From NCBI RefSeq assembly GCF_005239225.2, contig NC_133294.1, forward strand, positions 620,001-684,000: DNA of 64,000 bases, read 5' to 3'. Origin of the DNA: Populus alba. Taxonomy: Eukaryota > Streptophyta > Magnoliopsida > Malpighiales > Salicaceae. Position numbers and translations under genes: made by a program. This document shows positions 1 to 11,410 of the stretch, piece by piece (position 1 is the stretch's first letter; each line of letters starts with the position of its first letter). The notes beneath the pieces were generated by a model, which was not told the DNA's origin, searched no databases, and was given only the letters and a program-made list of their open reading frames with translations.

Positions 1-77
1 AACAAAATTAGGAAGTAAACACTCAAAGAGAACTGCAAGTATATCATGCACATACATACCTTTTAGTAATGGAAATG
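1..77 (-). promoter_or_regulatory. 5' flank of an ankyrin/PGG gene lying left of the window (unit 0)
   Basis: This stretch matches by eye the sequence just upstream of gene A (about 20740-20810) and gene B (about 58375-58453). In unit B the same point lies 207 bases upstream of the start codon, so the coding part of the unit-0 gene should begin roughly 130 bases to the left of base 1. No coding sequence of that gene is visible here. The match is seen in the sequence; the existence of the missing gene is inference. Confidence 0.7.
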
Positions 78-2068
78 TGCTAATTTAGAGGTTTTAGTGA
101 TTAGGGATGGAAATAAAAATAGTTTGATAGTTAAGGTTTTTAGTTGTAGTAGTTTAGTAAAAAAAAAATTTAGTTTATAGTTTGGAAATAGTTAAAGGAT
201 GTGGGATTCACAATGCAAAAACTCGGTTGATAGGAGATATAATACAAGGAGAAGAATTTTTTAAAAAAAGGTTTTAAGCTTAGCCTAATTTTTGGCTTAC
301 CTTACCAGTGATGGTTGCATGGCTATTTATAGCCCTCATAACCAACCTAAGTGGAACAATTTAGACAAACTTTCCACCAATAGAACTTGCAAGTATCTTA
401 ACCAATTCAGTAGAAAATTCTAGAGTTCTTTGAATTGTTGATGAGAATTCTTAACATTTCTAGTGTTCGTTTGATTTCTCTAGAACTTTCCTAATTTAAC
501 TTAGCACAGACTTGTAGTTTATAGTATTTTCTAGAATTGACCTCTGGAATCTTCTTTAAGTGCATTAATAATTTAATACTCCTCCTTAATATAATTCACT
601 GATACTCTAACTTGATCTTGTAGTGCCTCAAACTTAACTCATGAAAGGGCTTTTATGAAGATATCTACTAATTGTTTTTTAGTCTTGCAATATTCAAAAT
701 CGATTTCTTTATAGCCAACTGCTTTTTATAAAAAGTGATATTTGATTGATATGTGCTTGTCCTGTTATAGAATACAAGAATTTTTATCATAGAAATGATT
801 GACTTATTATTACATAATATCGTTACAGATCCATTAATTTTCGGTATTATATCTAGATTTATGAGACCTTACATTAAGCTTAGACTGAAAAGCACTCTTA
901 ATAGAGTCTTCTTCGTAGTACTGAGTCTTTTCTTATGTGCTTCTAAAGAACCTATTAGTTCAGCTACTGACAAGATTGTTAAATCTTTTTTTTGAGAAGT
1001 TTTGACAAGATTGTTAAATCTTTTGATTGTTCTATACTAGTAACTATAGAGTCATTTTCTTGTAAGACTAACTAGAAATTTTTCAACAATCCTTTGATCA
1101 GTAACATTTTCTCCTACAGATCTCGTTTGATTTACCACTACTTTAACTCTTCCATGATAATCCTTAACGGTCTCAGAATATTTCATTTTAATATTTTCCA
1201 ACTCTCTTCGTGGTATTTGGAGTCTAATGGTGCGTACCTTATAATCGCCGAGAAACTCCTTCTGCAACGTATCCCACGCTTGCTTTGCTGTTGAAGCTTC
1301 ACTAATCCTAGGAAAAATTGTAATCGCTAGTGACTGTTGAATCAAATATAGGGCACTAGCATCCTTCTGTTTTCTCACCTCTAACTCCTTTTGTTGTGCT
1401 TCTTCTAGAATAGAGATATTTGTTGGCTTGTTAAGTCCCTTCTCAACAATGTCCGTAAGATTTTGAGACTTGAAGAGTGTCATCATTTTTTTCCCCCACA
1501 AATCATAGTCGCTACCATAAAAAATGGGAAGTGGCATAGAGATAGATTGTGATGAATTTGTGGTGGCCATATAGACTCTAATGCCCACTTACGATCAATT
1601 GGGCTTTGATACCACTGTTAGAGGATGGTGGTAATTCAGGAGGTTTTAGTTATTAGGGGTTGAAATGAAAGTAGTTTGATAGTTAAGGTTTTTTGTTGTA
1701 ATTTTTAAATGGTTGATAGGAAATATAACACGAGGAGGAGAGTTTTAGGACAAAGGTTTTAAGCTTAGCATAGTTTTTTAGTTTACCTTACAAGTGATGG
1801 TTGCATGGCTATTTATAGCCTTCTTAACCATTCTAAATGGAACAATCTTTCCAGCCATAGAACTTGCTGAAATCTTAGCTAATACACTAGAAAATTCCAA
1901 AGTTCTCTGAATTGTGGACAAGCATTCTTTCATTTTTAGAATATTCCTGGTGTTTGTTTGATTTCTGTATACCTTTCCTAACTTAACTTGGCACTAAATT
2001 ATAGTTTGCAGTGTTTTCTTGAATTGATCTCTAAAAGCTTCTTTAGGTGTATTCATAATTTTAACAAA
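78..2068 (-). mobile_element. Internally deleted Ty1/copia retrotransposon (copy 1)
   Basis: Two diverged direct repeats, about 78-578 and 1616-2068, act as LTRs. The right repeat starts TGTTAGAGG and ends TTAACA, and a 5-bp target duplication AAATG (73-77, 2069-2073) flanks the whole. On the minus strand a methionine-tRNA primer binding site abuts the right LTR (about 1604-1614), so the right LTR is the 5' LTR. Only a gag remnant and the tail of RNase H (about 600-800) remain between the LTRs; protease, integrase and reverse transcriptase are missing. The element cannot be autonomous. A sister copy with the same internal structure occupies the same site in unit A (20811-26735). Confidence 0.85.
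1052..1570 (-). pseudogene. Copia gag remnant (UBN2-type)
   Basis: The open frame begins with a methionine followed by ATTNSSQSIS and carries the gag-core pattern of plant copia elements: YDLWGKKM near the N-terminus, then ALYLIQQSL, then AKQAWDTLQKEF. No zinc knuckle or protease follows. A reading from 1588 adds six residues, but the methionine at 1570 matches the start of the sister copy (26239). It is about 173 codons, shorter than a normal gag, and lies inside the deleted element. It is not a host gene. Confidence 0.75.
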
Positions 2069-3663
2069 ATGATTGGAATGCTGCTATAGCCAGCTCTTGG
2101 TAAAATTAAAGTCAACAAGAAAACTTGTTTCCAGAGAGATGACTACAAAGAAACAAACTAGCTTGCAGTTTTTCTTAATTAAGCCGTTTGAGAACCCAAT
2201 AAAGAACTATTCCTTGATAAAAATAAAAGTAAACTAGCATCCGTGTTTGGCTGTTTAGTTTATAGAGTGAAACTATTATAAGAATATATAATAAAGGTGA
2301 ACTAGTCTTATTTATTTCTTTTATAAGAATAAAATAAATATATGATTATTCTCCTATAGAATAAAGATGTGAAACCTTTTTGTTTTTACAATGAAAACAA
2401 CTAAGAATTCCATTTATTATTGTTGGAGCAACTACATGTCCTAAAGTTGAATTCAGATGAAAATCATGGAATTAATATGTTAGATAAGGTAGATAGAAAA
2501 TGCATGTTAGCAAGAAGGAACATGAACTGCATCAAGAGTGGTGTTTTTAGAATAATATTTTGTATTCGGAATTACTGAGAGACCCTAAAAAAATTCTAAA
2601 TACAAAAAAATAATTTAACCCTTGAAATTTAATTCAATTTCAAGGATTTCAAACAATTTGTAAGCTTTATAATATGTAATCCATTCAACATCTTTTATAT
2701 TTGTTTATATCTTTGTATTTTTTAATATAAAATATGTTCACTAACATGTAAGAGGCTCTAAGAATAATATGATTTTATAAGATTTAGTTTTCTACTACTT
2801 GGTTAATATATACTATATCAAAAAACTATTTTAATTTAAAAATCTGAATTGTTTAATTTGTTAGGTGATTTTTCAAAAAATAAAATAAAATTAAACCAAC
2901 TGTCTAGCATTCCATACTATCTTCACCCATCTTACCTTTTTGTTTATTTTTAAATAATTAAATAATACTCAGTATTGATAATTTAAAATACACTTTTTCT
3001 TTTCATTGAATTCTTGCTGATGAGCTCCTTCTTTGATATTTTCTTCAACATTAATAGTTGAATTAACCCGATTTCAGAAGTATATATTATGACTTTGTAT
3101 TTTTATACATTAAGAACTTGATTAATTGATCATTACAGAAATAAATATAATTAGATTAGATTCATGTCAATTGTTTTTTCTTAGTTCAGTATAAAAAATG
3201 TATTCCATTTGTTAAAACATAACATTGCAGCTTGAAATCAAGATTTACCTTTTCCTTTTGCAAAGCAAAAAAGAAGAAAGTAAATTATTCTTTGTGTTCC
3301 CTTTTCCTTTTGCAATAATCCTACTTTAATTGTTCTCATACATAAGAACAATTATCACACTAAGACTTTAAAGAAGCATAGAATATAAAATTGTGGTTCA
3401 TGACAAATTGTCCTTTAATTCTATTTCTAACAAGCAAAGGGACATCATTTCCTTCTGCTTAGACTATAGAGTGCAATAGAAATGATCACCAACCAGCTAC
3501 GAGGCTAGCTAAAGGGTAACTACCCTGTCGTGAAACATGAGATCAAAAGCTAATATATATATATATATATTTCTTTGTTATTTTATGTTGATAGAGATCT
3601 AATATAATACTATTTCTTGGATCTCTTTAAGAGTTTAAATTTTGGGGGTTAAAATAATTTTTT
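2069..3663. other. Upstream flank of unit 0, no gene
   Basis: AT-rich single-copy-like DNA that matches the upstream flanks of unit A (26736-27080, 29005-29448, 34294-34790) and, for its first few hundred bases, unit B (58449 onward). It is the ancestral flank into which different transposons were later inserted in unit A. No open reading frame with family resemblance and no RNA gene was recognised. Confidence 0.6.
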
Positions 3664-4167
3664 AACATTATATCAGAATTTTAATGAGTAAGAGATCAAG
3701 ATAAGGGTTAAAATTATATTTAAGTGTAATAAATAAATGATTTGTTAAAATGAAAGTAACATTGATTCGCCTCCGAGAACCCTTGAATAGTAAGAGCATA
3801 GTGCGAGTCTTAAAGAGCATCAGAGAAAGGGAACATTATATCAGAATTTTAATGAGTAAGAGATCAAGATAAGGGTTAAAATTATATTTAAGTGTAATAA
3901 ATAAATGATTTGTTAAAATGAAAGTAACATTGATTCGCCTCCGAGAACCCTTGAATAGTAAGAGCATAGTGCGAGTCTTAAAGAGCGTCAGAGAAAGGGA
4001 ACATTATATCAGAATTTTAATGAGTAAGAGATCAAGATAAGGGTTAAAATTATATTTAAGTGTAATAAATAAATGATTTGTTAAAATGAAAGTAACATTG
4101 ATTCGCCTCCGAGAACCCTTGAATAGTAAGAGCATAGTGCGAGTCTTAAAGAGCGTCAGAGAAAGGG
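3664..4167. repeat. 168-bp tandem repeat, three copies
   Basis: Three head-to-tail copies of a 168-bp unit start at about 3664, 3832 and 4000, each beginning AACATTATATCAGAATTT and ending CAGAGAAAGGGA. The copies are nearly identical; an A/G difference (GCATCAG versus GCGTCAG) is the only one noticed. In unit A the equivalent sequence exists once and is split into about 34710-34790 and 35459-35530, so the triplication is specific to unit 0 and looks recent. Confidence 0.9.
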
Positions 4168-4740
4168 AATGAAATTAAACTTTGATGAGGGAACCCACGA
4201 TCTGTCTATATCTAGTAGCATCAGAGAAAAAAAGATGACAGAGGAAGAACAATGCAGCAGAGGATGGTGGTGAATTAATTCTCTTATTGGTATAAAGGAA
4301 TAAAACGTGAGCACAATACAATTAATTTGTGCAGGATGTAACTATACATAAAAAAGGAGTAATTATTGACTTTCCATAGTTGTATTTGTTTCTATAGTTA
4401 CAGGATTTCTTGATTATGAAGGTTGATTTGTCCCTGATTTGCATTCAGCTATAGTTTCCATGTATGATGGGTTGCCATTCTGGAGTGTAATAGCCGTTGG
4501 AGTATTTTCCCTACAATCTTGGATGTTGACGTGACAAGAGTTGATCAAGATTTGGTCAGGGGATGTTGTGATTCTCTGCTGCTGTTGCTGCTCCTGTGAT
4601 GTTGCTGCGGCAGACCTGTGATGCTGCTGTTGCTCCTATGATATTGCTACTGCTGTAGAACATTGATTTATGAAGCTGCACAGAGATGAAGGAGATGGGA
4701 TAGTGTTGCTTGCTGCTGTTGTGGTATTGCTAATAGCATA
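4168..4740. other. Unit 0 flank with CTG-rich stretch, no gene
   Basis: It continues the flank shared with unit A (35530-35699 and 42416-42790). At 4570-4670 it contains repeated CTGCTG/TTGCTG runs. Similarity to unit A stops near 4740, which marks the end of the recognisable duplicated block. No gene was recognised. Confidence 0.5.
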
Positions 4741-6893
4741 CCCAGATAAAATAAAATTTTGAAAATAACTGAAAAATAAAAAATACAAAAACACGAATAA
4801 ATACCAAATGGAAATGGATTATGATGAAATAAATCTACTAATATAAATTAATGAAAATCAAAATAACTCAAGTAAAAAGGTGCTCTAACCTATATCAGTA
4901 CTAAAGAATTTATGCCAAAAACATGAAAATTTACCATTGAGGGATATGAATGGAATTAATTAAATTGTGACAATTTATAAGTTATTAACAAGGGGAAGTG
5001 GCCGGCCATAGGAAAGAAAGAAAGGGAAAAGGGAAAATAAAGAGAAAAACAAGAAAAAGTGAGAGAGAGCTTTGAAACTTGTAAGATTAATAGACTTAGA
5101 ATATTAAATTAAGAAAGAATCAAGTGAAGGAAGATAGACGAAAGGAGAGGAGGGCCGGCCACACCACGAGGAGAAGAGAAGTTGGGAGAACTTAGATTGG
5201 TAAGCATGAAAAATTAAGATTCTTACTTGAACGAAGAGTTTTTGAGTTTATTTGAGTAAATTATCAAACAATGACAATTAAATTTGATTTAATTTCTTAT
5301 ATTCTTGACTCTTTAAATAGGGTTTTTATGAGAAATTTGGGGATTTTGAAAAAAAGAAGTAAGCATGATGGAATTGAGTTGGAATAGTACTATAGAAATA
5401 GTGAATTTAAGTTGTAATTAAGAAAGAAATGGGATAATTTTGAAGAATGAACTTGTAACTAAGGATGAAGAAATAGAGGGATGAGGTTTTGATTGTTTTA
5501 TGTTTAAGAAATGATGTTCCCCATCTTATTTGAAGTATTCAAAGTATGAACAAGTGAAGAAACATCATAAGAATGTGAAAGGAAGAAATAAATAAATGGT
5601 ATGAATAGTTCATGGAAGAATTCTTTAAGTGAGTTAAAAGAAGAAATTGATTAATACTAGATGTTGAAAATGAGGTGACAAATGAATGAAACTTTTGGTG
5701 CAAAACTAAATTAAATAAAAGATATTACATGCTTCAAATTTAGGCATGTAGAAGAAATATTAATGGATTTATAATGTAATGCAATTTGATTGATTAAGGA
5801 GTTGTTTTGGGAGAAAGGCATCAGGCAGAAGGAGTTGGGCCATCACGAGCAAACGATAGGTGATTCATCACTTTCATTTAAAATTCAAAGTTTCATTATT
5901 AGTTATGATTTGTTTTATGACATATTGATATGGAAAAAGTAGTAGAAGAAACTTGTTTGTATTATAACAGAGATGTTGGGTAATTCGTATGGAATTACTG
6001 ATTTGATTGGTTATTAAAAAAAGAATAGCTGGATATTGGGTAATTCATATGGAATTACTAGTTTGATTGACTATTAAAAGAGAATAGCCCGATTTGGAGT
6101 AATTCATATGGAATTACTAGATATTTGTTGGCTATCGAGGAGGGTTAGCCGGATTTGAGGTAAAATGTGAATTACTAAATTGAAAATTAAGCAATGAGTG
6201 TTGGTTGCTGAAGTCCTATAAGTATATGATTGATAAATTATGAATGAGTTATTGATGTTGAAACGTAGTAAGTTAGTGACGAAAGATAATTTGATATATT
6301 TTGAAGAACTGTGAACATAATAATTTTACCATTCTTAATGTATAATCTTCTTTATTTATTATTAATGTTATATATACAGATATTTGACGAAGTGATGCAG
6401 AGTGTTAAATATGAGCTTTTGTGTTTAAATCTTTTTCTTCTAAGGTGTAATATATTTTGTCTTATATGTAGTTGTATTATATGTAAATTTTAATTGTTTT
6501 TGGTATTTACACATTTAGAAAGTAAAAGTAAAGAACTAGCATTAGAAAACTATTATAAAAGAAGCTTAGTAATCATAATTATGCATGTTTAAATGATGGA
6601 TGTATGTTAAAGTAATAATTATTTCAATATGAATCCTTTGAGTTTATATTTGTGTTAACTTAGTTTATGTTTTTTATAAGAGAATATAATTGTTATGTTT
6701 TATTTGTTGATGATGTAAGGTTGAGAAAGCACAATAAAGTATTGTTATGTGAAATATTGTTTGATGAGATTTGACATAATCCAGGAAGGTTGGATCGAAG
6801 TGGAAGATTGAGCATTGTGATTAAAGAAGTCTAGTCGATAACTTTGTATTATAAAAAAAACAGAAAATTTTGCCGAATTTTCTATAGGAAATT

Positions 6894-6942
<49 letters not shown>

Positions 6943-7016
6943 AATCATGAATGTTTCTGGTTTTAAAAGGTGATGTTGATGTAATAGCTATTACTTTGAT
7001 GATATAATTTTGAGTG
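4741..7016. repeat. AT-rich, probably LTR-derived repeat with short tandem units
   Basis: No coding similarity was found. The stretch has GA-rich and GGCCGGCC-containing segments (about 4990-5200). From about 5976 to 6180 a roughly 60-70 bp unit containing GTAATTCATATGGAATTACT repeats three to four times with divergence. Such tandem units are usual in long plant gypsy LTRs, but neither the ends nor a target duplication could be found, so the assignment is inference. Confidence 0.4.
6895..6945. repeat. (TA)n microsatellite
   Basis: An almost uninterrupted run of TA dinucleotides. Confidence 0.9.
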
Positions 7017-7823
7017 TCATATCTTCAATTTAGTCCCTCTATTTACGTGTATTTTCCAGTTTGGTCCTTGGTTTTGAATTTATTCAATCAAGTCCCTAAT
7101 TGACTATCAAACTTTAATAATTATGCACTTAAGCCCTTGATTTGACCAAATCTACTCTTAAAAATTGTGATTTGACTCTTGAATTTAATTTATTCTAATT
7201 AAAGCCTAAATTGACTTAAAAATCAATTTTCTTGCAATGAAACTCTCTATAAATTTAATTAATCATTCAATAAAATTTAATTAAGTCCATAAACATATGA
7301 CTTTGAACTGTCAAAGAACCAATTCAACTCAAAAGCTTAAGCTGTTAGGTGAGACCCCAAGATATGATTTATATTATTCTCTAACACACCCCCTCGAGTG
7401 AAAACCCTTTGGGCTTGAAACTTGCACAGGCCCACATTACCTTGTTCTTAATTTTATCAAATAAATGGGGATGGTGAGATTCGAACTCGTGACCGCTTGG
7501 TCATTAAAGCTCTGATACCATGTCAAAGAACTAATTCAACCTAAAAGCTTAAGTTGTTAGGTGAGGTCCCAAGATATGATTTATATTATTCTCTAACATG
7601 AACTTTTCTATCTCAAATTGAATTTTCTTTGTCAATAGAGCTTTTATTAGTAAAAAATATATTGTCAAAATTTATATTTTTGTATTTTTGAACCTCCTTA
7701 ACCAATTATTAGCCATTTTCTGGGCACTCCGACATGCTCTTCTCATTGCTTTTTTTTTCGAATATTTTTTTGTAATTTTTTCCTCTTTTTTTTTTATGCG
7801 GGGACCAAAAATGGATAATAACA
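7017..7823 (-). mobile_element. Truncated long-LTR gypsy-family LTR, minus orientation
   Basis: Read on the minus strand from 7823 it begins TGTTATTATCC and then follows, with divergence, the start of the LTR at 7951 in the opposite orientation. About 260 bases (7020-7308) are recognisable as the reverse complement of 8155-8440. It is cut off near 7017 and holds a complete TRIM (7309-7598). The two LTRs are thus head to head, 127 bases apart, which creates a large imperfect inverted repeat. Confidence 0.7.
7309..7598 (-). mobile_element. Very short TRIM retrotransposon, 290 bp
   Basis: Two 78-bp direct repeats (7309-7386 and 7521-7598) begin TGTCAAAGAA and end CTCTAACA. They are flanked by a perfect 5-bp duplication TGAAC (7304-7308, 7599-7603). 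A primer binding site complementary to initiator methionine tRNA (7509-7520 as GCTCTGATACCA) abuts the right repeat, and a purine-tract complement (CACCCCCTCGAG) follows the left one, so the element runs on the minus strand. There is no coding capacity. These are all the hallmarks of a terminal-repeat retrotransposon in miniature, at the lower end of the size range. Confidence 0.9.
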
Positions 7824-7950
7824 ATTGTGATCACTTTCACTATCATTATTAACATTATTATTATCATTACTGTTAATACTATTGTTATTGTTATTGTTAT
7901 TATTATATATTAGCCTTGTTAGCATTATTACTACCCATTATCATAAGTAT
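7824..7950. repeat. ATT/ATC-rich low-complexity tract, left part
   Basis: Trinucleotide-like ATT, ATC and ACT runs. The tract continues after the inserted LTR at 12546, so it was once continuous with 12551-13359. Confidence 0.75.
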
Positions 7951-8708
7951 TGTTGTTACCTATTTTTGGGTTCCCATACAAAAATAAAAAAAAAATACAA
8001 AAAACATATATATAAAAAATAAAATAAAAAAAATAAATTCAAAAATGGCCAAAAATTGGTTGAACAGGTTCAAAAATGCAAAAGGTTAAAATTTGATAGT
8101 TTATCGTTAATGATGAGAGTTCTGTTGACAAAGAAAATTCAATTTTTGAAAAAATATATTCAAAATCAGATGTTTATAGACTCAATTAAATTTTATCTAA
8201 GGTTTAATTGAATTTATGGAGGGTTTGATTGCAATAAAAATTGATTTTTAAGTCAATTTAGGCCTTTATTGGAAGAAATTAAAGTTCTAGGGTCCAATTA
8301 TAATTTTAAAGAGTTGATTTGGTCAAATCAGGGGCTTAATTGCATAATTATTAAAGTTTGATGGCCAATTAGAGACTTAATTGAAACAATTCGAAATGAA
8401 GTACCAAAACAGAAAAGGTGCTAAAATCAAGGGATCCAATTATAATTTATCCGGGGGCTTGATTACAAAATCATAAAAAACATCCAAGGACCAAATCATA
8501 AATATCATTTAAAATTGCAAAAACGGTGTCGTTGCCTTGAAACACTATTCACTGTCTTCTTCCAGCCGTTTCAGCAGTAAAGGCCGAGAGACGTTTTCTT
8601 GCAGCAACAGTGCCAATTTTCTTCAATTATGGGGCATGTGTCACGGCTGTCATCCCTCTGCAAACCGTTGCCAAGCCAGCCGTTACCAGCACAAAGCCTT
8701 CTCTGACC

Positions 8709-8716
8709 TATAAAAG
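8709..8716 (+). promoter_or_regulatory. TATA box of the LTR promoter
   Basis: TATAAAAG is followed by a purine-rich stretch (8735-9140) resembling an untranslated leader. Two other LTRs of the family carry CCTATAAATA at the equivalent place (44511, 62441), and the reverse-oriented one has it at about 38118-38127. Confidence 0.6.
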
Positions 8717-9488
8717 CAGCAGAAGAAGACTGAACCGAGGGGGAGGGAAAAAGCAAGGAGACAGCAGAAAAAGAAAACAGGGGGGAAAGAGAGGAAAACA
8801 GGGAGAATAAAAGTAGAGGGAGACCTGAGGAAGAGGGGCAACAGACGGGGAAAGAAAAGAAAAGGGGAGAGCAGGAGAAGCAGAAGAACCAGAGGGGGAA
8901 AACGGAGGAGAAAAGGACAGAAAAAGGGGAACGTAAGGGGAAAAAACAGAGATGAGCTGGGAAGAGAGGAGACAGAGAGTGAGCAGAACATGAGATAAAG
9001 TAAAGAGCAGTAAAAAAGAAAAAAAACAGAGAAGAGTAACAGAAGAGAGCAAAGGGGCGACAGAGCAGAACAAGAGAAGAACTAAGAAAAGAAAAGAGAG
9101 AATGAGAGAACCAGACGCAGAGAGAGGAGAAGGGAAGGACACGAGGAGAAGACAGAACCGAAGGGAAGCCAGACGCAGGGAGTGGCATCAAAGCTTCTTC
9201 CCAGAATCCCAGCAACAAGCTTAGGAGGGATTTCTCCCAGCATCGGCTGTGAAGCAGGTAAGCTTTTCATTCCTTCTCCTTCTGTTTATAATTTGCACAA
9301 ACACTGTGCAGGTGCAATTTAATTCCATTTTGGTTGTAGCAGGTGTTGTAACCTAATTTTGGATTCACCATGATTTTCTTGAATGTTATTTTATTTCTAT
9401 TATTATTTATAAAAATAAAAAAAAAATTATTTAGAAAAAGTTTAAAATTCAAAAATATATTTTTTCTCGAGTCAACCGCATCTTTCTA

Positions 9489-9895
9489 TCAAAACCAAGT
9501 CCACCGGGTCAAACCATATCGACCAGGGTAAAAAATGAGTTTCGGGCTGTTTCGGGTCAAAACCGTCATTTCTGACCAAAACCGAGTTCACCGGGTCAAT
9601 ACGGGTCAAACCTTGTCGACCAGGATAAAAAATGAGTTTCGGGTTGTTTCGGGTCAAAACCGTCATTTCGGACCAAAACCGAGTTCACCGGGTCAATACG
9701 GGTCAAACCATGTCGACCAGGGTAAAAAATGAGTTTCGGGCTGTTTCGGGTCAAAACCGTCATTTTCAACTAAAACCGATTTCACCGGGTCAATACGGGT
9801 CAAACCATATCGACTAGGGTAAAAAATGAGTTTCGGGTCAAAACCATCGTTTTCGACCAAAACTCGGTTCACCGGGTCGATACCCATCAAATGTG
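9489..9895. repeat. 97-bp tandem repeat, about 4.3 copies
   Basis: The motif ATGAGTTTCGGG recurs at 9535, 9632, 9729 and 9825, which gives spacings of 97, 97 and 96 bases. Each unit contains ACCGGGTCAATACGGGTCAA and GTCGACCAGG. The last unit is shortened. It lies inside the LTR. There are no spacers between unique sequences, so it is not CRISPR-like. Confidence 0.9.
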
Positions 9896-11027
9896 TTTTT
9901 TGGTATTCCATTTTTTTTTTCCGGTTGAAACGGGCTTTTTCTAATACTGATTTTAATTTTTAATTTTACCTGTATAAATATTTATTATTATATATAATAA
10001 AACAAAAAAATCAATAATAAAGAAAAAAATTTCAACGGAGCAGAGCGGAGCAGTTGCGAGCAGTTGTGTTAGTATGTTTTTTTTAATACTATTCCTATTT
10101 TTTTTTAGTTTTTCTTCACGAGCGAGTAGGATAATGTTTTTTTCAAAAAAAAATTTAAAAAATACCAACCATATCCCAACACATCTCAGCTGTTGAAATA
10201 ATCCAAGATTTGATCTTGTTGCACCACATCACCCAGTGTATCGAGCTTTCTGTGTACCGCGTCACACCGGATCCAAACCTAGACAATCGGGACCGTCCAA
10301 TCACCAAGCAGATCCAGCCACTCACAACCGTCCGATCATTTAATTCGCGATTCAACGGTGCACAGTGTTCAACGGTACCGGTGTACCAGGCACGCGTTTA
10401 CACCATAACATAACCTCGGACTCTGTCTCTCCTCTCGCCGGCGACGCCCTCTCTCTCATCAGATCTCCAATTTTCCGGCCGTCTCCAGCTTCTGCCCCAC
10501 CACATAAAGGTTTTCATCATTTTCGCCGCCTCATCGGGCCGGAAAAAGGCCGCGATAGTCGCCGGCCACCGAAGCTTTAAGTTGTCGATTCTCCCTCATC
10601 AGCCATCAACGACTATCGAGACCACCACCATCGTAATCCTCGACCTCATATCTACCATGATCGACCATCGGTTCGTCAGAAATCTCGCTGGAAAAGTTCA
10701 CCGCAGTCAACAGTAACCGCGCGTGAGCCACACGCGCCGCCAGTGGCATTTTCGTAATTTTTCAAGAAATCCGAGGGTATTTCAGTCTTTCACCTATACA
10801 GTGGCACTCTGGTAATTTTTTTTGGATTTCTAACATTTTTTATTTTGTATATAAATTTTATTGCATGTTGTAAAACAAAGAATAAAACAAAAATAAATAT
10901 AAAAGGAAAAACGACGCGGGTCCAACACCCAACCTATCATGTTATCGTTCGTGGGTCCAAAGCCCAATTCTCGAATATGATTATACCAATTTCTTAACGA
11001 TATCAAAATAATTTTTATTTTATAAAC

Positions 11028-11410
11028 GAATATTGTTCGTCGACACGTCTCTTTTAACAGAAAAGGACCGATGTCAAAAGTTTAAATACCAAATATGGAT
11101 TATGTCCATAGTTTTCTTGGTAACTCAGACGTACTTCTCCTTTTTAAGGTTAAACGTCAATATTTTAGACGAGTTTCCTATTTTTAGGAACTGATGTCAT
11201 TTTTTTAACGCGTCTCCTACGAACATTGTTTGTCGACACGTCTCTTTTTACAGAAAAGGACCGATGTCAAGGATATTTATACCAAATATGGATTATGTCC
11301 ATTATTTCCTTTTGGCAACTCATACGTAAATCTCGTTTTTAGGGATAAACGTTGATATTTTAGACAAGTCTCCTATTTTTAGGGACTGATGTCATTTTTA
11401 ACGTCTCTCC
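11028..11410. repeat. 193-bp tandem duplication
   Basis: GTTCGTCGACACGTCTC (about 11035) and GTTTGTCGACACGTCTC (about 11228) begin two diverged copies. Both contain AGAAAAGGACCGATGTCA and AAATATGGATTATGTCCA. It lies inside the 4.6-kb LTR. Confidence 0.85.

Noticed and set aside
7509..7520. tRNA-like 12-mers (also at 19450, 24558, 42117, 54679)
   Set aside because: Each lies beside an LTR and is a primer binding site complementary to initiator methionine tRNA; no complete tRNA gene surrounds it.
7020..8440. Terminal inverted repeats of a DNA transposon or foldback element
   Set aside because: The arms are explained by two head-to-head LTRs of one family, each with its own end next to the ATT-rich tract.
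8571..9218. 215-codon and overlapping minus-strand frames
   Set aside because: They are translations of a purine-rich LTR leader and give low-complexity Ser/Phe/Leu protein; no homology or codon structure.
9489..9895. CRISPR-like array
   Set aside because: Units are contiguous 97-bp tandem repeats without unique spacers, and the context is a plant LTR.
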